Positions 48,901-59,179 of a stretch of 64,000 nt of DNA are shown here, piece by piece. Source of the stretch: Phoronis australis (Eukaryota; Phoronida; Phoronidae); assembly GCA_002633005.1 (NCBI GenBank), contig NMRA01000382.1, positions 1-64,000 on the forward strand. Reading direction: 5' to 3'. The position numbers and the translations under genes are program-made. The notes below the pieces were generated by a model. It saw only the letters and a program-made list of their open reading frames with translations, had not been told where the DNA came from and ran no database searches. Positions within the stretch are counted from its first letter, which is position 1. Each line of letters opens with the position of its first letter.

Positions 48901-50737
48901 AAATTGTTTGCATTGATCTAATAATTGTTATGCACCCGTATAATTATATGATTAAGGGCTGTAAGCATTTCTGCCTTGATTTTCAGTCTCAGAGACTACT
49001 TTCAATTTACTAGCATTGAACCCCATAGTGGGAATATTTGAAATAATGATAATCCCTTGTACATGTATCAATGCTCCATGCGATGCACATTTTGCTTGCC
49101 AAGCAACACTAGCTGGTGTTCTTGTTATTATAATTTTGCATTGCAATGTTTGCGTTATAGGATGTATTGTGTGGCACTATTGCAGTTTGAGCTTGTAGGG
49201 TGTCGCTAGTCCTCATATTGGTTAACATTTATTCAGACAGTTGTAAATCATTGGCATTGTTCACAGAATATGCCTTTTGAAATAGAAATGCAAGGCCAAT
49301 GAAAGTAGTTCTTTGTGAAAACTGCTGTTAGTCAAACAATTTTGCCCGAGAAGAAATTTGTTTAATTATTACCCACAGTGGATGTTGAACAACATACCGC
49401 AAACATTTTATGGGCAAACTTATTTTCATTTGAGTGCATATTGGTGTCATCTCTGGAAATCTATTTCCTTATAAAAGTAAATGTAGGCATTATTGTTAAA
49501 ATTACCTTATAAATGAGTCAATGACCGCCCTCAAGTCTGCCTCTGCTAAACCATTAGAAGGACCAACATGAAATGATGTGTATTTCTATAAATTAGAACA
49601 CGGTTGATACTTGCTATATTTGTGGCACCTTCATTCAAATGTAATGATTTTGGTATATTGAATTAACGGTTTTGATTTGCAGTGCTGTAATAGAAGGTAC
49701 AATGTACATGTTTTGTAATGACATGGAATGTTTAGCTCTACCTTCACATAATATTCATGATAAATGGGCAACATGTCTCAATTTATTTGAAGACAATATT
49801 CCTTAATGAAATCTCAACTAAGAACACAACAGAGGAAAAGTATACAACATTAAACCTGTTTTACCTAAATATAGAGGTTTAGAGAAATTTAGAGTTTTGA
49901 TCAGTTTCAGAACATCTTTTCTCATAAATGGCTGATCGTATTCAATTGAAACTTTCATACACTTTGATTTATGTAATGAAGTTCTCCTAAACACTGTTAA
50001 CAAGGTATTCAAAATGTTTCACTTTGATTGTTTACAATATCCAAGAAATGATTTTTTTATGAAGCAGTAGGCTGCTTTAAACGAAACTACTTGTAATTCA
50101 AAAAATATTGGGGTTTTATGTTGTAATTGATCCTGTCCTCTGATTTGACAAATCTTTCATTTTTTGTTAAATTTTACTTAAAATCATGGTCAAGTGTCCA
50201 AATTTAATGCAGGTTGGTATGAAGTGGAAAATCAAATTTGACTGAATTTCATGTTTTGTTAAATGTTTACTTATCATGAGTTATTATAGTTTGGTATCAG
50301 CCCTTCGTCACCACAGCTTTAATGTATACTCGTTCCTAGTCTCTACAAAGTCACGTAACCCTATCATGAGAAACAACCCCAGTCGGGAAAGATTGCGACC
50401 AATTGCCAAATGTAACCTCGGTTATCAATTCACAAATGGCAGATTGTCTCTGTTCCAATTATTGTAGACATAAGGCATGTTCCCTCTCCCGACGGTTGTC
50501 CATACATTTGTAGGGCGGGTCCATTCAATATCATTGTTACACCAAAATTTATGTAACTGTTGCTTCACTCCACGCCTGATGATAAAAGCTTGTGTAGAGA
50601 TTGCGAACAAGTATACACTAATGTGTAACAAAAGTACATCTGTGTCTTCAACCAGGTCTGTTATAATGAAAAGTTCTATTAATTGTTTTGCAGATATTTT
50701 TCGAAATGCATATACTCCTAGATATAAGGTTCTACTA
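45901..50737. other. Long non-coding stretch, no gene seen
   Basis: AT-rich sequence. Short open frames (48077-48358, 48952-49198, 49818-50012, 50276-50631) have no motif or paired splice sites. The right part is likely 3' untranslated or downstream sequence of the Myb/SANT-like gene. Confidence 0.4.
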
Positions 50738-52703
50738 TTACTCAGTTGAAAAAAATGTTGATGTGTCTATATTGAAATCATTTTGCAAGTTCATGGCCAA
50801 ATTGATCTTCTTCAGTTTAAGCACTTCAATGCTGAGTTTCAGGCGCTTGTTGCCCATTTTCAAATTTTCGAGTGTAGCTTCATCTATTTCATCCTTCCTT
50901 GTTTTGCTTGACTTTGGTTTGCTGTAAACTGAAATGAAAATCGCACATTATAAGGAGCATGTGAAATTTTGGTTACTTCCATTTAGAAACACTTCGTTTA
51001 ATTTTAGACCATTTCTTAATCGCAGGCCTGTGCCGGTTTATTTCAGCTATGTAGTTCACACCCGTGTAATTTTCATTGTCCCACCTTTCACTTGTAATTC
51101 GTATTATGCATGCGTGTTATCCAAAAAGCAATTTACGTCAGACTACTCTTGAGAATCAAAAGGTAATTTCTATGGGAGTATTCATAGTTGCTTATATTTG
51201 TGAGCAGAAATGTTCTACCCACATGAGTCCTAGCATGTTAATAAATAATCAATTATTAATTACTTCTTTTGTGGCTGATCACCGGCTCTATCTCATCTTC
51301 GTCACTGTCTGGAAGATTAAAAAGTAATCGTAAACATTTGAAATACTTTCAGCAGATTGAAAGGTTACAACATTACAAAAATGTCAAAAATTTGGAAGCT
51401 AAATAATTTATTAATGGCTACCAACAGCCGTCATACCTTTTCCATTTTCCTCGCTCTGGCCAGTCTTGGCAAGTTCTGGAAAATTCAATTGTAGAATAAA
51501 ACATGCAATTTAAAGTCAATCATCAAATGGAAAAGTCAACACATAGGTGTAAATTTTGCGGAGGCGGATTTACGAGGTTCCCGCCCCCTGGTGACCTGAT
51601 CAAAATACAAAATACAAAAAATGTCAGAAGAAGGAAATCAGCTACATAGGTGGATAAGGGGGGGGGGGGNTGTTGCCCCCCTTTATGGTATCCTAGATCC
51701 GCCACTGAGCTACTAAAGACGAAAAAAATCTTACACGGAAGGTTTCCCTACCTTCCCTACGCTCGGTGAATCCTAACCTCCCCCTACAGAAAATGTAGAT
51801 CTACGACTGTATTTCTTCATTTTATAAGAGTAGGACATAAGCATTAACTTGCACTCGGCGCAAAACAAAACCGCACATCGTCTGTCTCCAACCCTTCCTG
51901 GATGCCAGAGACTTCGACCCTTCCATCGAAATGAGCCAAAATGGCCTCGTCTCTGGCATCCAAGCCTCTGGCAGGTGGTCCACCGCCGGTCTTCCTGGCA
52001 GTTTTTTTAATGTCATCGATTTTTGAATTAACTGTGGGATAAATTAAAAGAAGGATAGTTCAAATTACATTAATGATCTGCACTGGAGTTTCTCAACCCA
52101 TGATTTACATGTACCATAGAATTCGGCGGCACTACAGAACTGCAGCCTCCCCTAGACATGGACTAATGGGAAGTACATTAATTTAGTGTTAACGGAAGAG
52201 AGTGTGAGTCAATATTGTGAAATACAACAAGGAATTTATGAAAATCAATTGCAATACGTATACCAAAGAAAATTGGATACGATAAAAAAATACACTCAGA
52301 CCTTTAGATAGGCGTTCATATTTTTACATAAATTATTAAACGTAACGAGAGTCAGTCAACAAACAGCAATTGTCTTGTTACAAAATTGCTTACATATTTG
52401 CTTTAGATTTTGAATGTTTTGTTTCTACATTCTTCTGGTGACCTTTTGATAGTGAACTGGATAAAATTATACGAATACTTTAACAGAAAATGTGGACAAA
52501 CTGAAATTAACAGTGTCATTCAAACTATATATAATATGTTCACTGATGTGCAAATCTCACTATGCGCACTGAAACTCACCTATTTATGAATTTGGCTACC
52601 TCCTCCCACCCTGCCCTTTTCTTGTCTGAAGATTCTATAACCCCTGAACCTTTATGGTCGCCAAACAACGTAGCAATAATTTCCTCTATAAGAGCGTTCT
52701 CCT
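50738..52703 (-). pseudogene. Myb/SANT-like DNA-binding protein, multi-exon, damaged
   Basis: Minus-strand exons, 5' to 3'. 52703-52580: SAEENALIEEIIATLFGDH and KKRAGWEEVAKFIN, helices of a Myb/SANT-like domain. 52456-52394: KRSPEECRNKTFKI then a stop, the third helix. 52031-51849: DDIKKTARKTGGGPPA and DARDEAILAHF. 51475-51437: LAKTGQSEENGK. 51308-51264: DSDEDEIEPVISHKR. 50928-50738: LKMGNKRLKLSIEVLKLKK, a C-terminal coiled coil, to the TAA at 50740-50738. The last four exons join cleanly in phase 1. The first joins do not agree in phase and one has a stop, so the 5' part is damaged or partly mis-modelled. The first exon with the start codon was not found. KTGGGPP plus a coiled coil is typical of Harbinger-linked Myb-like proteins and host relatives such as NAIF1/MSANTD. 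Position just inside the right Harbinger end makes it the transposon's second gene. Confidence 0.72.
51557..51710. mobile_element. MITE with GGCGGATC-type ends in a Myb-like gene intron
   Basis: GCGGAGGCGGATTTACGAGG at the left is inverse to the right end (reverse complement CTCAGTGGCGGATCTAGGAT). It holds a poly-G run with one N (51658-51670). A further related end lies at about 51711-51805. Confidence 0.55.
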
Positions 52704-53734
52704 CTGCACTTGTCCATCAACGCCTTTTTGCTGATTTGCTGAAAGACAATTGTAATCCGTGATACCCATTCTAAAAAGTTGTTTATTCAGGTATTTGTTA
52801 TGTAAGAAAACCCAAAGAATCGCATAACGGCCTCGTCTCATGCCGAAGTGAATATTGTGAATACAACCTGAACTAGTCCATTTTCCACCCTGTTGCATTT
52901 AAAACAATGGCAACATCAGTTTTCCTGACTGAGATTTTAACGCGTTAAGATCCCCACGAATATATCCATACTTTGCCATATATGGAAATATAATAACTTT
53001 TAAATAGATAATCTGACTCAAATGAGTTTTCGGACAGTTCGATTTATGCACTGTTCTAAACGACGCAATACGGGATTATTTAAAGGGCTTTTCTATTTTA
53101 CGCCAAGGGCTATTAAACGAACGTTGTTGGTTGTTATCAATTTAGATGTCTTTTTATACAAAAGTAGTGTCAGGTTGCATAGCGCAAAACCGTCCACTGA
53201 AGCAGCAATGTATTTTCAAACCTTTCGATGTAGGCCTAGTATAGAATACATGACAACCGTACAGTTCAAACCCATTATTTGGCGACCCCTATAGAAACGC
53301 TTTTTAACTAAGAAGTTCAAAGCGAGGCTTTGAGCAGAAAATATTGGACGCTGACCGAACGCTGGTCAAAATAACGACAGCTTTTGGGTCTAAAATCGTA
53401 TATTTTCCGTAATTTGGCAACAAAAGGGTCGTCGTTTGCTCAAACACTAGCAAGTTGATCGATGCAAAACTGTTTAGGTAAGGTGAGCCAACGTTGCTTT
53501 CCGTTGATAACTTTTCACCAATATCACCCCATAAATTACGAATCAGTGTTTACGGTTTCGCTGCTCTTATATTGAACTCATTTTTTGTAACATCACCTAA
53601 ATACTAACATTTTTGGCTGTTGTCTGTTTCTTTTCCTCTCAAAAACAGACGATCACGCAGTAGAGGGTGCACTTCTCGCAGAAAATTATTTTGTTTTTAA
53701 TTCACAACACAGGAGAGTTCCTTAGAAACCCGAG

Positions 53735-53885
53735 CACGATTTCTCGAGTAAACTCGATTTCGAGTCGACTCGAAAATGAACATTAGGAACGCGATTTCGA
53801 GTTCGACTCGACTCAGACAGATTTCGAGTAGAAAATTTCGAGTCTGAGTTCGAGTTCGAGTCTGACATTAGGCACCGGGCCCGGG
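53735..53885 (-). repeat. Right inverted end of the Harbinger element
   Basis: Read inward on the minus strand, it starts CCCGGGCCCGGTGCC and continues with many GACTCGAA/TTCGAGTC units. The last base of good match to the left end is near 53885. The repeated ACTCGAA units can pair with one another. Confidence 0.65.
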
Positions 53886-53889
53886 AAAC

Positions 53890-55240
53890 GTTTTGAGCAC
53901 AGACAACCATGAGGCTTTGGCGTCCAAACACTGATCGTCACTTGGTAAACCATTTAGACCGCAACTCTCTATCTTTTAGTAACCTTGGATCTTTTGGGCA
54001 CTTGAAAACACCTATCGAAGATATGGTACCGGGCACACAGTTATAATCAGCCATAGCGCAACGCCGTACTTTGATAAAAACTTATTCTTCTTGCCAACTG
54101 TACATACAGACACCAACACATGCGCAATTCAATCACCACAAGTACACCAGCTGTGCTGTGAGGAGAACTTGGGGAACAGCCTTAATCTTCCTCTGTCAAT
54201 TTTTGACAACTTTGTCCAACATGTAGAACATTTAAGAACTATTTGTGAGGACATGAACACTAAATACGATCCTAATAACTTTCAATTTCTTGAAGAATAT
54301 CGAAATGACAGAATTAAATACTGGCAGTTCAAATTATTCCATAGGAGATGTGCGACGAAAATACTTTGAAGGAGATGATCTATATTCTGGTATTAGATTG
54401 CATCGTCTGATCTATTCAAACTTTCTAGCCTGCCTTAGCACAACGTTTTGTGCAGGCATCTCTGGTCCACTTTTAGGTGCGACTATGTTCTTGAAATAAT
54501 GAACACATCAATCTTCAAAATCGTTGGTGAGCACCTGGAATGCATTTTTCTCAACTTATTTGCGGATTTATAAAAAAATCAATCAAGGATAATGGGTTAC
54601 TCGGTGACTTCCTATTATGGTCATGCACTACAGTATACCGGAAAGGGCGGTTCACCATGGGGACTGCGATTGGGCAATAACCCCATTTTTTTCAATGCTG
54701 AGCCTCCCACGGTCTATGGGCGTAGCACCACAGGGAGACTTGAGAGATGGAGGGCTATAGCTTTTTTAAGTGCTGCACCGCCTATGACCGCTCAATTCAA
54801 CTCGTGTGTCCACCATTGCTGTATCAGAAGTACAAGCACGTTCATTTCAAATGTTGTGAGACCTGAAGAAAGTTAAAGAAATGATATCGGCATTTTTTCA
54901 CTCAGGGTGCACACTTTTGTTTCAGAAGTGACATTTTATAAAGTTTTAATTTCAGCTTTGAGGCTTCTTTTATTGGATTCAACATGAGACAGGGAATATC
55001 AAGTTAAAAGTTTTGGGAAGTATCCTCATATAGTTTTTAAGATTTGGCCTGTTGCAATAACAAAAATAAGAAATGTGGGCTTTGGAGAAAACACCATTGG
55101 TATCGTTATATCCATTTTGGAAAAGACATAAATCTGGCTTAGGAACAAGAAACGTTATTACGCTGGTAACTCATGTACTTGATCACTGAACATCCATATA
55201 AAAACTAGGCTCACACCTGTGTATGCTTCACAAGGTGTGA
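53890..55240. other. Mostly unrecognised stretch with one candidate exon
   Basis: An acceptor TTGCCAACTGTACATACAG at 54108 opens, in phase 1, an 87-codon frame to a stop at 54369. It has CEENLGNSLNLPLSIFDN and looks helical with several Cys near its start. It lies before the kringle exon and in the same phase, but no family is recognised and no donor is clear. Another open frame at 54592-54876 is of unknown value. Confidence 0.25.
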
Positions 55241-55244
55241 GTAT

Positions 55245-56290
55245 ACAAATAAAACATAGCAATTGTACTTAATCCTTAGACATACTTAGTACTTAACTAT
55301 CATCAGAGTCACATCATTGCCAAAAGGAATGCCTAATTCCATGGACTTCTATCAAAGAATTACAAGAAAACACTTTTCATTATCAGTAAACACTGTTTGC
55401 ACAAATACATTTCACATAACATAAAGGTCAGTGGGGTGCTACGGAGAATACAAAATGCGACGGTAACTATTTGTGGGAAGAAAAATACTAGAGCAATGCA
55501 AATATTTTATTTATTTGTCAATACTACTACTTCTGAATTACAAAAAACCGTTTTGCTCAGAAAAAGGGAGATAATTCCGTGTCAATTTTCTTCACACTTG
55601 TTTAAATAAAACATTATGAAATTAAATTTTTGTCCTAGGACATACTCAGGTTTTAGCTATCATTACAGTCACGTCACCATCAATGGGGTGACTATTTACA
55701 TCAACTACCCTCAAAAAATGCAGGAAAGGTTTTTGCATCATCAGGAAACATTGAATGCATAAATCTCACATAACACAGAGGTCATGGAGTGGTGCTACGG
55801 AGAATACGAAATATGCAGATACCTGTTCATAAGTGGATGAACACTTGAGCAATGCAATATATTTCATTTACTTCTTAATGCCAACACTTCTAAATGACCA
55901 AAGAACATTCATGTTTTATTAATAACGAGTTTAAACTGAAAAGGTAATTTTAGGTAAACATGCCTTAAATCCCACCCATAAATAATTTTATTTATTTTTT
56001 TCTTGTCTTGGAGAGTTTCTTTGTTTCCATTTCCTCAATACATGCACATAGATACATGTTTTTTTTCAAACCATGTACTAACAATTCAAAGTTGGGGCTA
56101 CGGAGAATACAGGGGCTACGGAGAATACAAAAGACATTTTTGCTCATGACCAATTCAAATCCAGGTCTAGGTCTACTCTTTTTGTGGGCCAAAAATAGCT
56201 TCAAGATTCCCAATGTGCAGTATCAAATATCTATTATTTATGGAAGAATTTAATGGAATTCAGACACTGCTACGGAGAATGCACGGTTTT
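55245..56290. repeat. Tandem repeat block with GCTACGGAGAATAC motif
   Basis: Two diverged units of about 357 bp (from about 55275 and 55632) each carry GTGCTACGGAGAATAC (55438 and 55794). The 14-mer then recurs outside the units at 56097, 56115 and, with one change, 56269. Its preservation compared with the surrounding drift is notable. Confidence 0.65.
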
Positions 56291-56999
56291 TCCTAGGTGA
56301 CTGTGATATTATTTAGTCGAGAAATCCAATCACTAGGACATCTGGTGCAAATATGTGGTTTCTAAATCAAATTCTATATACTGTCAACCATTAAAAAAAC
56401 AGTTCAAAACACTAGTAATGCTTTTATTTTTAAACATGGCTGTAAGAGAAGGAGCATATGCAAATTTACGTGTTTTGCATAACATCGACGTCATTTTGCA
56501 ATTGTGCCTGAAAATTGTATTTGATTTTTCAGATCCCTGCAATTTCCTGAAGAAAAACAAGAAATACATGTTAGGATCATGAAAAAACGTAAAATTTCAA
56601 TTAAATGTGTTATTTAATTAAATGCCATGTGTATTAAAAACATGCAATATTTCAGTGAAAAAATATAACGACGGATTTGTGGCTATTTTCAGCTATATTA
56701 AGGATTACTCTGGCCTTAATTAACATTTTTCATACTTTAAAATGCATAAATGTCATAAGTACCAGTGCTAAAACAAGGTCATCATACAAATATCTGCCAA
56801 AGAATTCTGTCAATATCATTGCGTAACACTAAAAAAAATCTAAATTTGCACCCTGAATGAAAAAATGCCTCGTGAATACCGTGCAAAATTACATAGGGTG
56901 GCATTTGCTCAAAACAGAAAAATGAATTTTAAAATCTATGTTACCATCACGTGCTGTGTGGGGAAATGTAATCTTCTTCTTATTCCTTCGATGCTTTAG
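56291..56999. other. Intron upstream of the kringle exon
   Basis: AT-rich sequence ending in a strong pyrimidine tract (ATCTTCTTCTTATTCCTTCG) before TTTAGCAG. No other gene is seen. Confidence 0.5.
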
Positions 57000-57314
57000 C
57001 AGTGGACGTAACGTGTTTGAAGGATCAACGTGGCCTAAACTACAGAGGGAGGGTATCAGTTTCTGCACTGTTCCAACAGCCGTGCATGCAGTGGTCTCGT
57101 ATAATTGCGTCACTCAAGACAGAAGCGTCCTACCAGAGCGTCAGATTTCTTCGTAACTGGGTCAACGGCTACGACAAGATGAATCCACGGGATAGAAATA
57201 CCACGTATTGCAGAAACATCGATAACGACGAAAATGGACCGTGGTGCTTTGTAAAATCTCGATCTCATGGCTGGTCCAAGGCGCATTGTTACATACCAAT
57301 ATGTCCCAGTCGTG
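57000..57314 (+). CDS. Kringle domain exon
   Basis: The exon opens at a tandem acceptor TTTAG/CAG (start 57000 or 57003, differing by one codon, both phase 1) and closes at GTAATA (57315) in phase 1, giving 105 or 104 codons. It contains one complete kringle: TCLKDQRGLNYRGRVSVS, PCMQWS, TTYCRNIDNDENGPWCFV and AHCYIPIC. All six cysteines of the fold (C1-C6 and C2-C4, C3-C5 pairs by family knowledge) are present, as are NYRG, the RN.DN and the GPWC motifs. A 42-residue loop between the second and third cysteines is normal in length. Kringles are binding modules of secreted or cell-surface proteins (plasminogen, ROR, Kremen). The lysine-binding acidic pair is not obviously conserved (DNDE is present, so it may be). 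The exon is followed by a Thr-rich microexon. Confidence 0.92.
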
Positions 57315-57655
57315 GTAATATTTGTGTTTGTAACAACCAAATCAGTGTGTTAGGTTATTAGTTACCTAAGAACTACGAAACGTAGAAATCTTGCTGTTCT
57401 TGGACCTTACAACCTCATAAACATACTTTTAGCCTTCTTTGTTTTACGACACTGAGCCTAGTTGAAAATGCCAACCTCGACGCAGTAATGAGTGAACTAA
57501 CCATAGCCGAACTTGTTTTGTACCCTTAAAACTATTCTTACTCAGAAAATATTCAGTGACTTTCAATAGTTAGTTATGGAATTCCTCGTTCATTTGTTTC
57601 AGATGTGTTCCTGCTGTTTCAATAACTGGTGTGATAGTCAACTTTTATTTTTCAG

Positions 57656-57676
57656 TGAAAGAGTCAACAACAACCG
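57656..57676 (+). CDS. 21-bp Thr-rich linker microexon
   Basis: A strong acceptor ACTTTTATTTTTCAG and a perfect GTGAGT donor (57677) bracket 21 bp. Read in phase 1, as required by the kringle exon, it encodes VKESTTT and ends in phase 1, so including or skipping it keeps the frame. Ser/Thr-rich seven-residue linkers of this sort are typical between extracellular modules and may carry O-glycans. The next exon was not found. Confidence 0.62.
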
Positions 57677-58544
57677 GTGAGTATAGCTTGGAGTTCCTTT
57701 TGCCCCACGTTGCAGACGACTGGTGATTTTGAAATCTTAATTATGATATGTTTAGGCAATGTTATTGGCAAAACGAGAGAGAACTTTGCAAGCATATTAG
57801 CTGCAGCCTGAAAGGCCGTCAGGCTCCTGCTTGCGTTTCCGCCCATTTCCCTTTAAAAATGATTTTACAGTAAAAGGCCACACGTCTTTAGAAATGCCTC
57901 CAGCACATCTATGGTGGAGAATTCAAGGTGGCTACACTTAGGTTGGTAATGACCGAGTCTGATTCAAAAGGTGCGAAGTTTCAACAAGCGGACGTATTGA
58001 CACGAACACGAAGGAAGTGGTGAGCGATCTGGTCAGGAAGATGCAGATGACATACTCACAATCTAGAGACACTTTTGGAAATACAGGTTTTGACTGCAGT
58101 TTGGACTTAGGTGCTCAGATAGCGGAGATTACCCAGGATAAGGAGTGTAGAAAGCGATTCAGGAGGAGGGAGATTGTCAAAAGAAAGAGTGCATCAATGC
58201 AGATCTATGGACCAGTGCAAGAAGCTGCCTGGAAAAGATGGAACCTGTTAAACTTAGAAGGTGCTTGGTACTACGTATGTAGCATGGAGCACATTTCTAT
58301 TATAACCCCGAAGAGGCTGGTCTACGGTTTACGAATGATACCATGTCAGTGAAGAATTAACGTAGATTCAAATAGCAGCTACGAGGTGGGAACGGAAAAC
58401 TTACAAACGTTTTGTAGAGATGCAAGGCTACTTTGCAGAAAAGCTGGTAAAGAAGGAAGCTCGGTCAGGTGTTAAAAAGTCCTTAGTTGGTGTACAGCAC
58501 CATGACATGAAGAAAAAAATTGCGCTTTCAAAACGATATATGTA
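57677..58544. other. Unrecognised stretch after the microexon
   Basis: A frame open from 58017 to 58352 starts with GTG, is charged (KRKSASMQIYGPVQE) and has no recognised domain. It might be an exon or a transposon remnant; no clear acceptor precedes it. Confidence 0.3.
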
Positions 58545-59177
58545 CAGCACACATCACGAATTTTTGGCCGACCGGTCGGAAATTGGTCGACGACCGGCCG
58601 TCGACCGGTCGTCTAGCCGACCACCAGCCGACCAACAACGGTCGGCTAGGAGCCGTCTGCTTAGTCGCCTCTGTGGTCGGCACTTGGGTCGGCTAATTGG
58701 TCGCCTAGCGTAGACGACCAATTCGGATTAAGCGTGTCCTTGGTCGGCAATTAGCATTTTATGACTTANNNNNNNNNNNNNNNNNNNNNNNNNNNNNNNN
58801 NNNNNNNNNNNNNNNNNNNNNNNNNNNNNNNNNNNNNNNNNNNNNNNNNNNNNNNNNNNNNNNNNNNNNNNNNNNNNNNNNNNNNNNNNNNNNNNNNNNN
58901 NNNNNNNNNNNNNNNNNNNNNNNNNNNNNNNNNNNNNNNNNNNNNNNNNNNNNNNNNNNNNNNNNNNNNNNNNNNNNNNNNNNNNNNNNNNNNNNNNNNN
59001 NGGTCGGCTAAAGGGTCGGCTGAAGGGTCGGCTGTGGGGTCGCCTTATGAGTCGGCACTGCGGGCGGCTGCCGGTCGGCTAATTTTTAGCCGACCGGTCG
59101 GCTAATTTGCCGACCGGTCGACGGCCGGTCGTCGACCAATTTCCGACCGGTCGGCCAAAAATTCGTGATGTGTGCTG
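58545..59177. mobile_element. Fold-back element with GGTCGGC arrays, TA target
   Basis: The ends are perfect inverted repeats over more than 60 bp: CAGCACACATCACGAATTTT then GGCCGACCGGTCGG on the left, and the mirror on the right ending GTGATGTGTGCTG. TA lies on each side (58543-58544 and 59178-59179), as for Tc1/mariner-type target duplication. Inside the ends, units of GGTCGGC or GCCGACC occur in large numbers and are themselves partly palindromic (GACCGGTC, CCGGCCGTCGACCGG). GC content is far above that of the surroundings. No transposase is visible. The centre is an assembly gap. Confidence 0.75.
58769..59001. other. Assembly gap (233 N)
   Basis: Run of N inside the GGTCGGC fold-back element. 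The self-complementary, GC-rich arms are a likely cause of the gap. Confidence 0.99.
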
Positions 59178-59179
59178 TA

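Larger units (their letters stand above)
35661..53885. mobile_element. Giant fossil PIF/Harbinger element (18.2 kb)
   Basis: The outer ends are inverted: the left, from 35661, reads GCCCGTTGACTAAAG then TCAGACTCGAACTCGAACT; the right, read inward from about 53882, reads GCCCGGTGCCTAATG then TCAGACTCGAACTCGAACT. Just inside the left end is a HARBI1-like transposase gene on + (35821-41141). Just inside the right end is a Myb/SANT-like gene on - (52703-50738). Harbinger elements are known to carry exactly these two proteins, both needed for transposition. I therefore infer one element with convergent genes. Its middle (41-50 kb) holds tandem repeats and MITEs that look like later insertions. Both genes are broken, so the element is dead. 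The 3-bp target duplication expected for Harbinger was not resolved. The alternative is two separate Harbinger remnants in opposite orientation. Confidence 0.6.

Noticed and set aside
58420-58713. Arg/Ser-rich open frame running into the GGTCGGC element
   Set aside because: Its C-terminal part is a translation of the repeat array.
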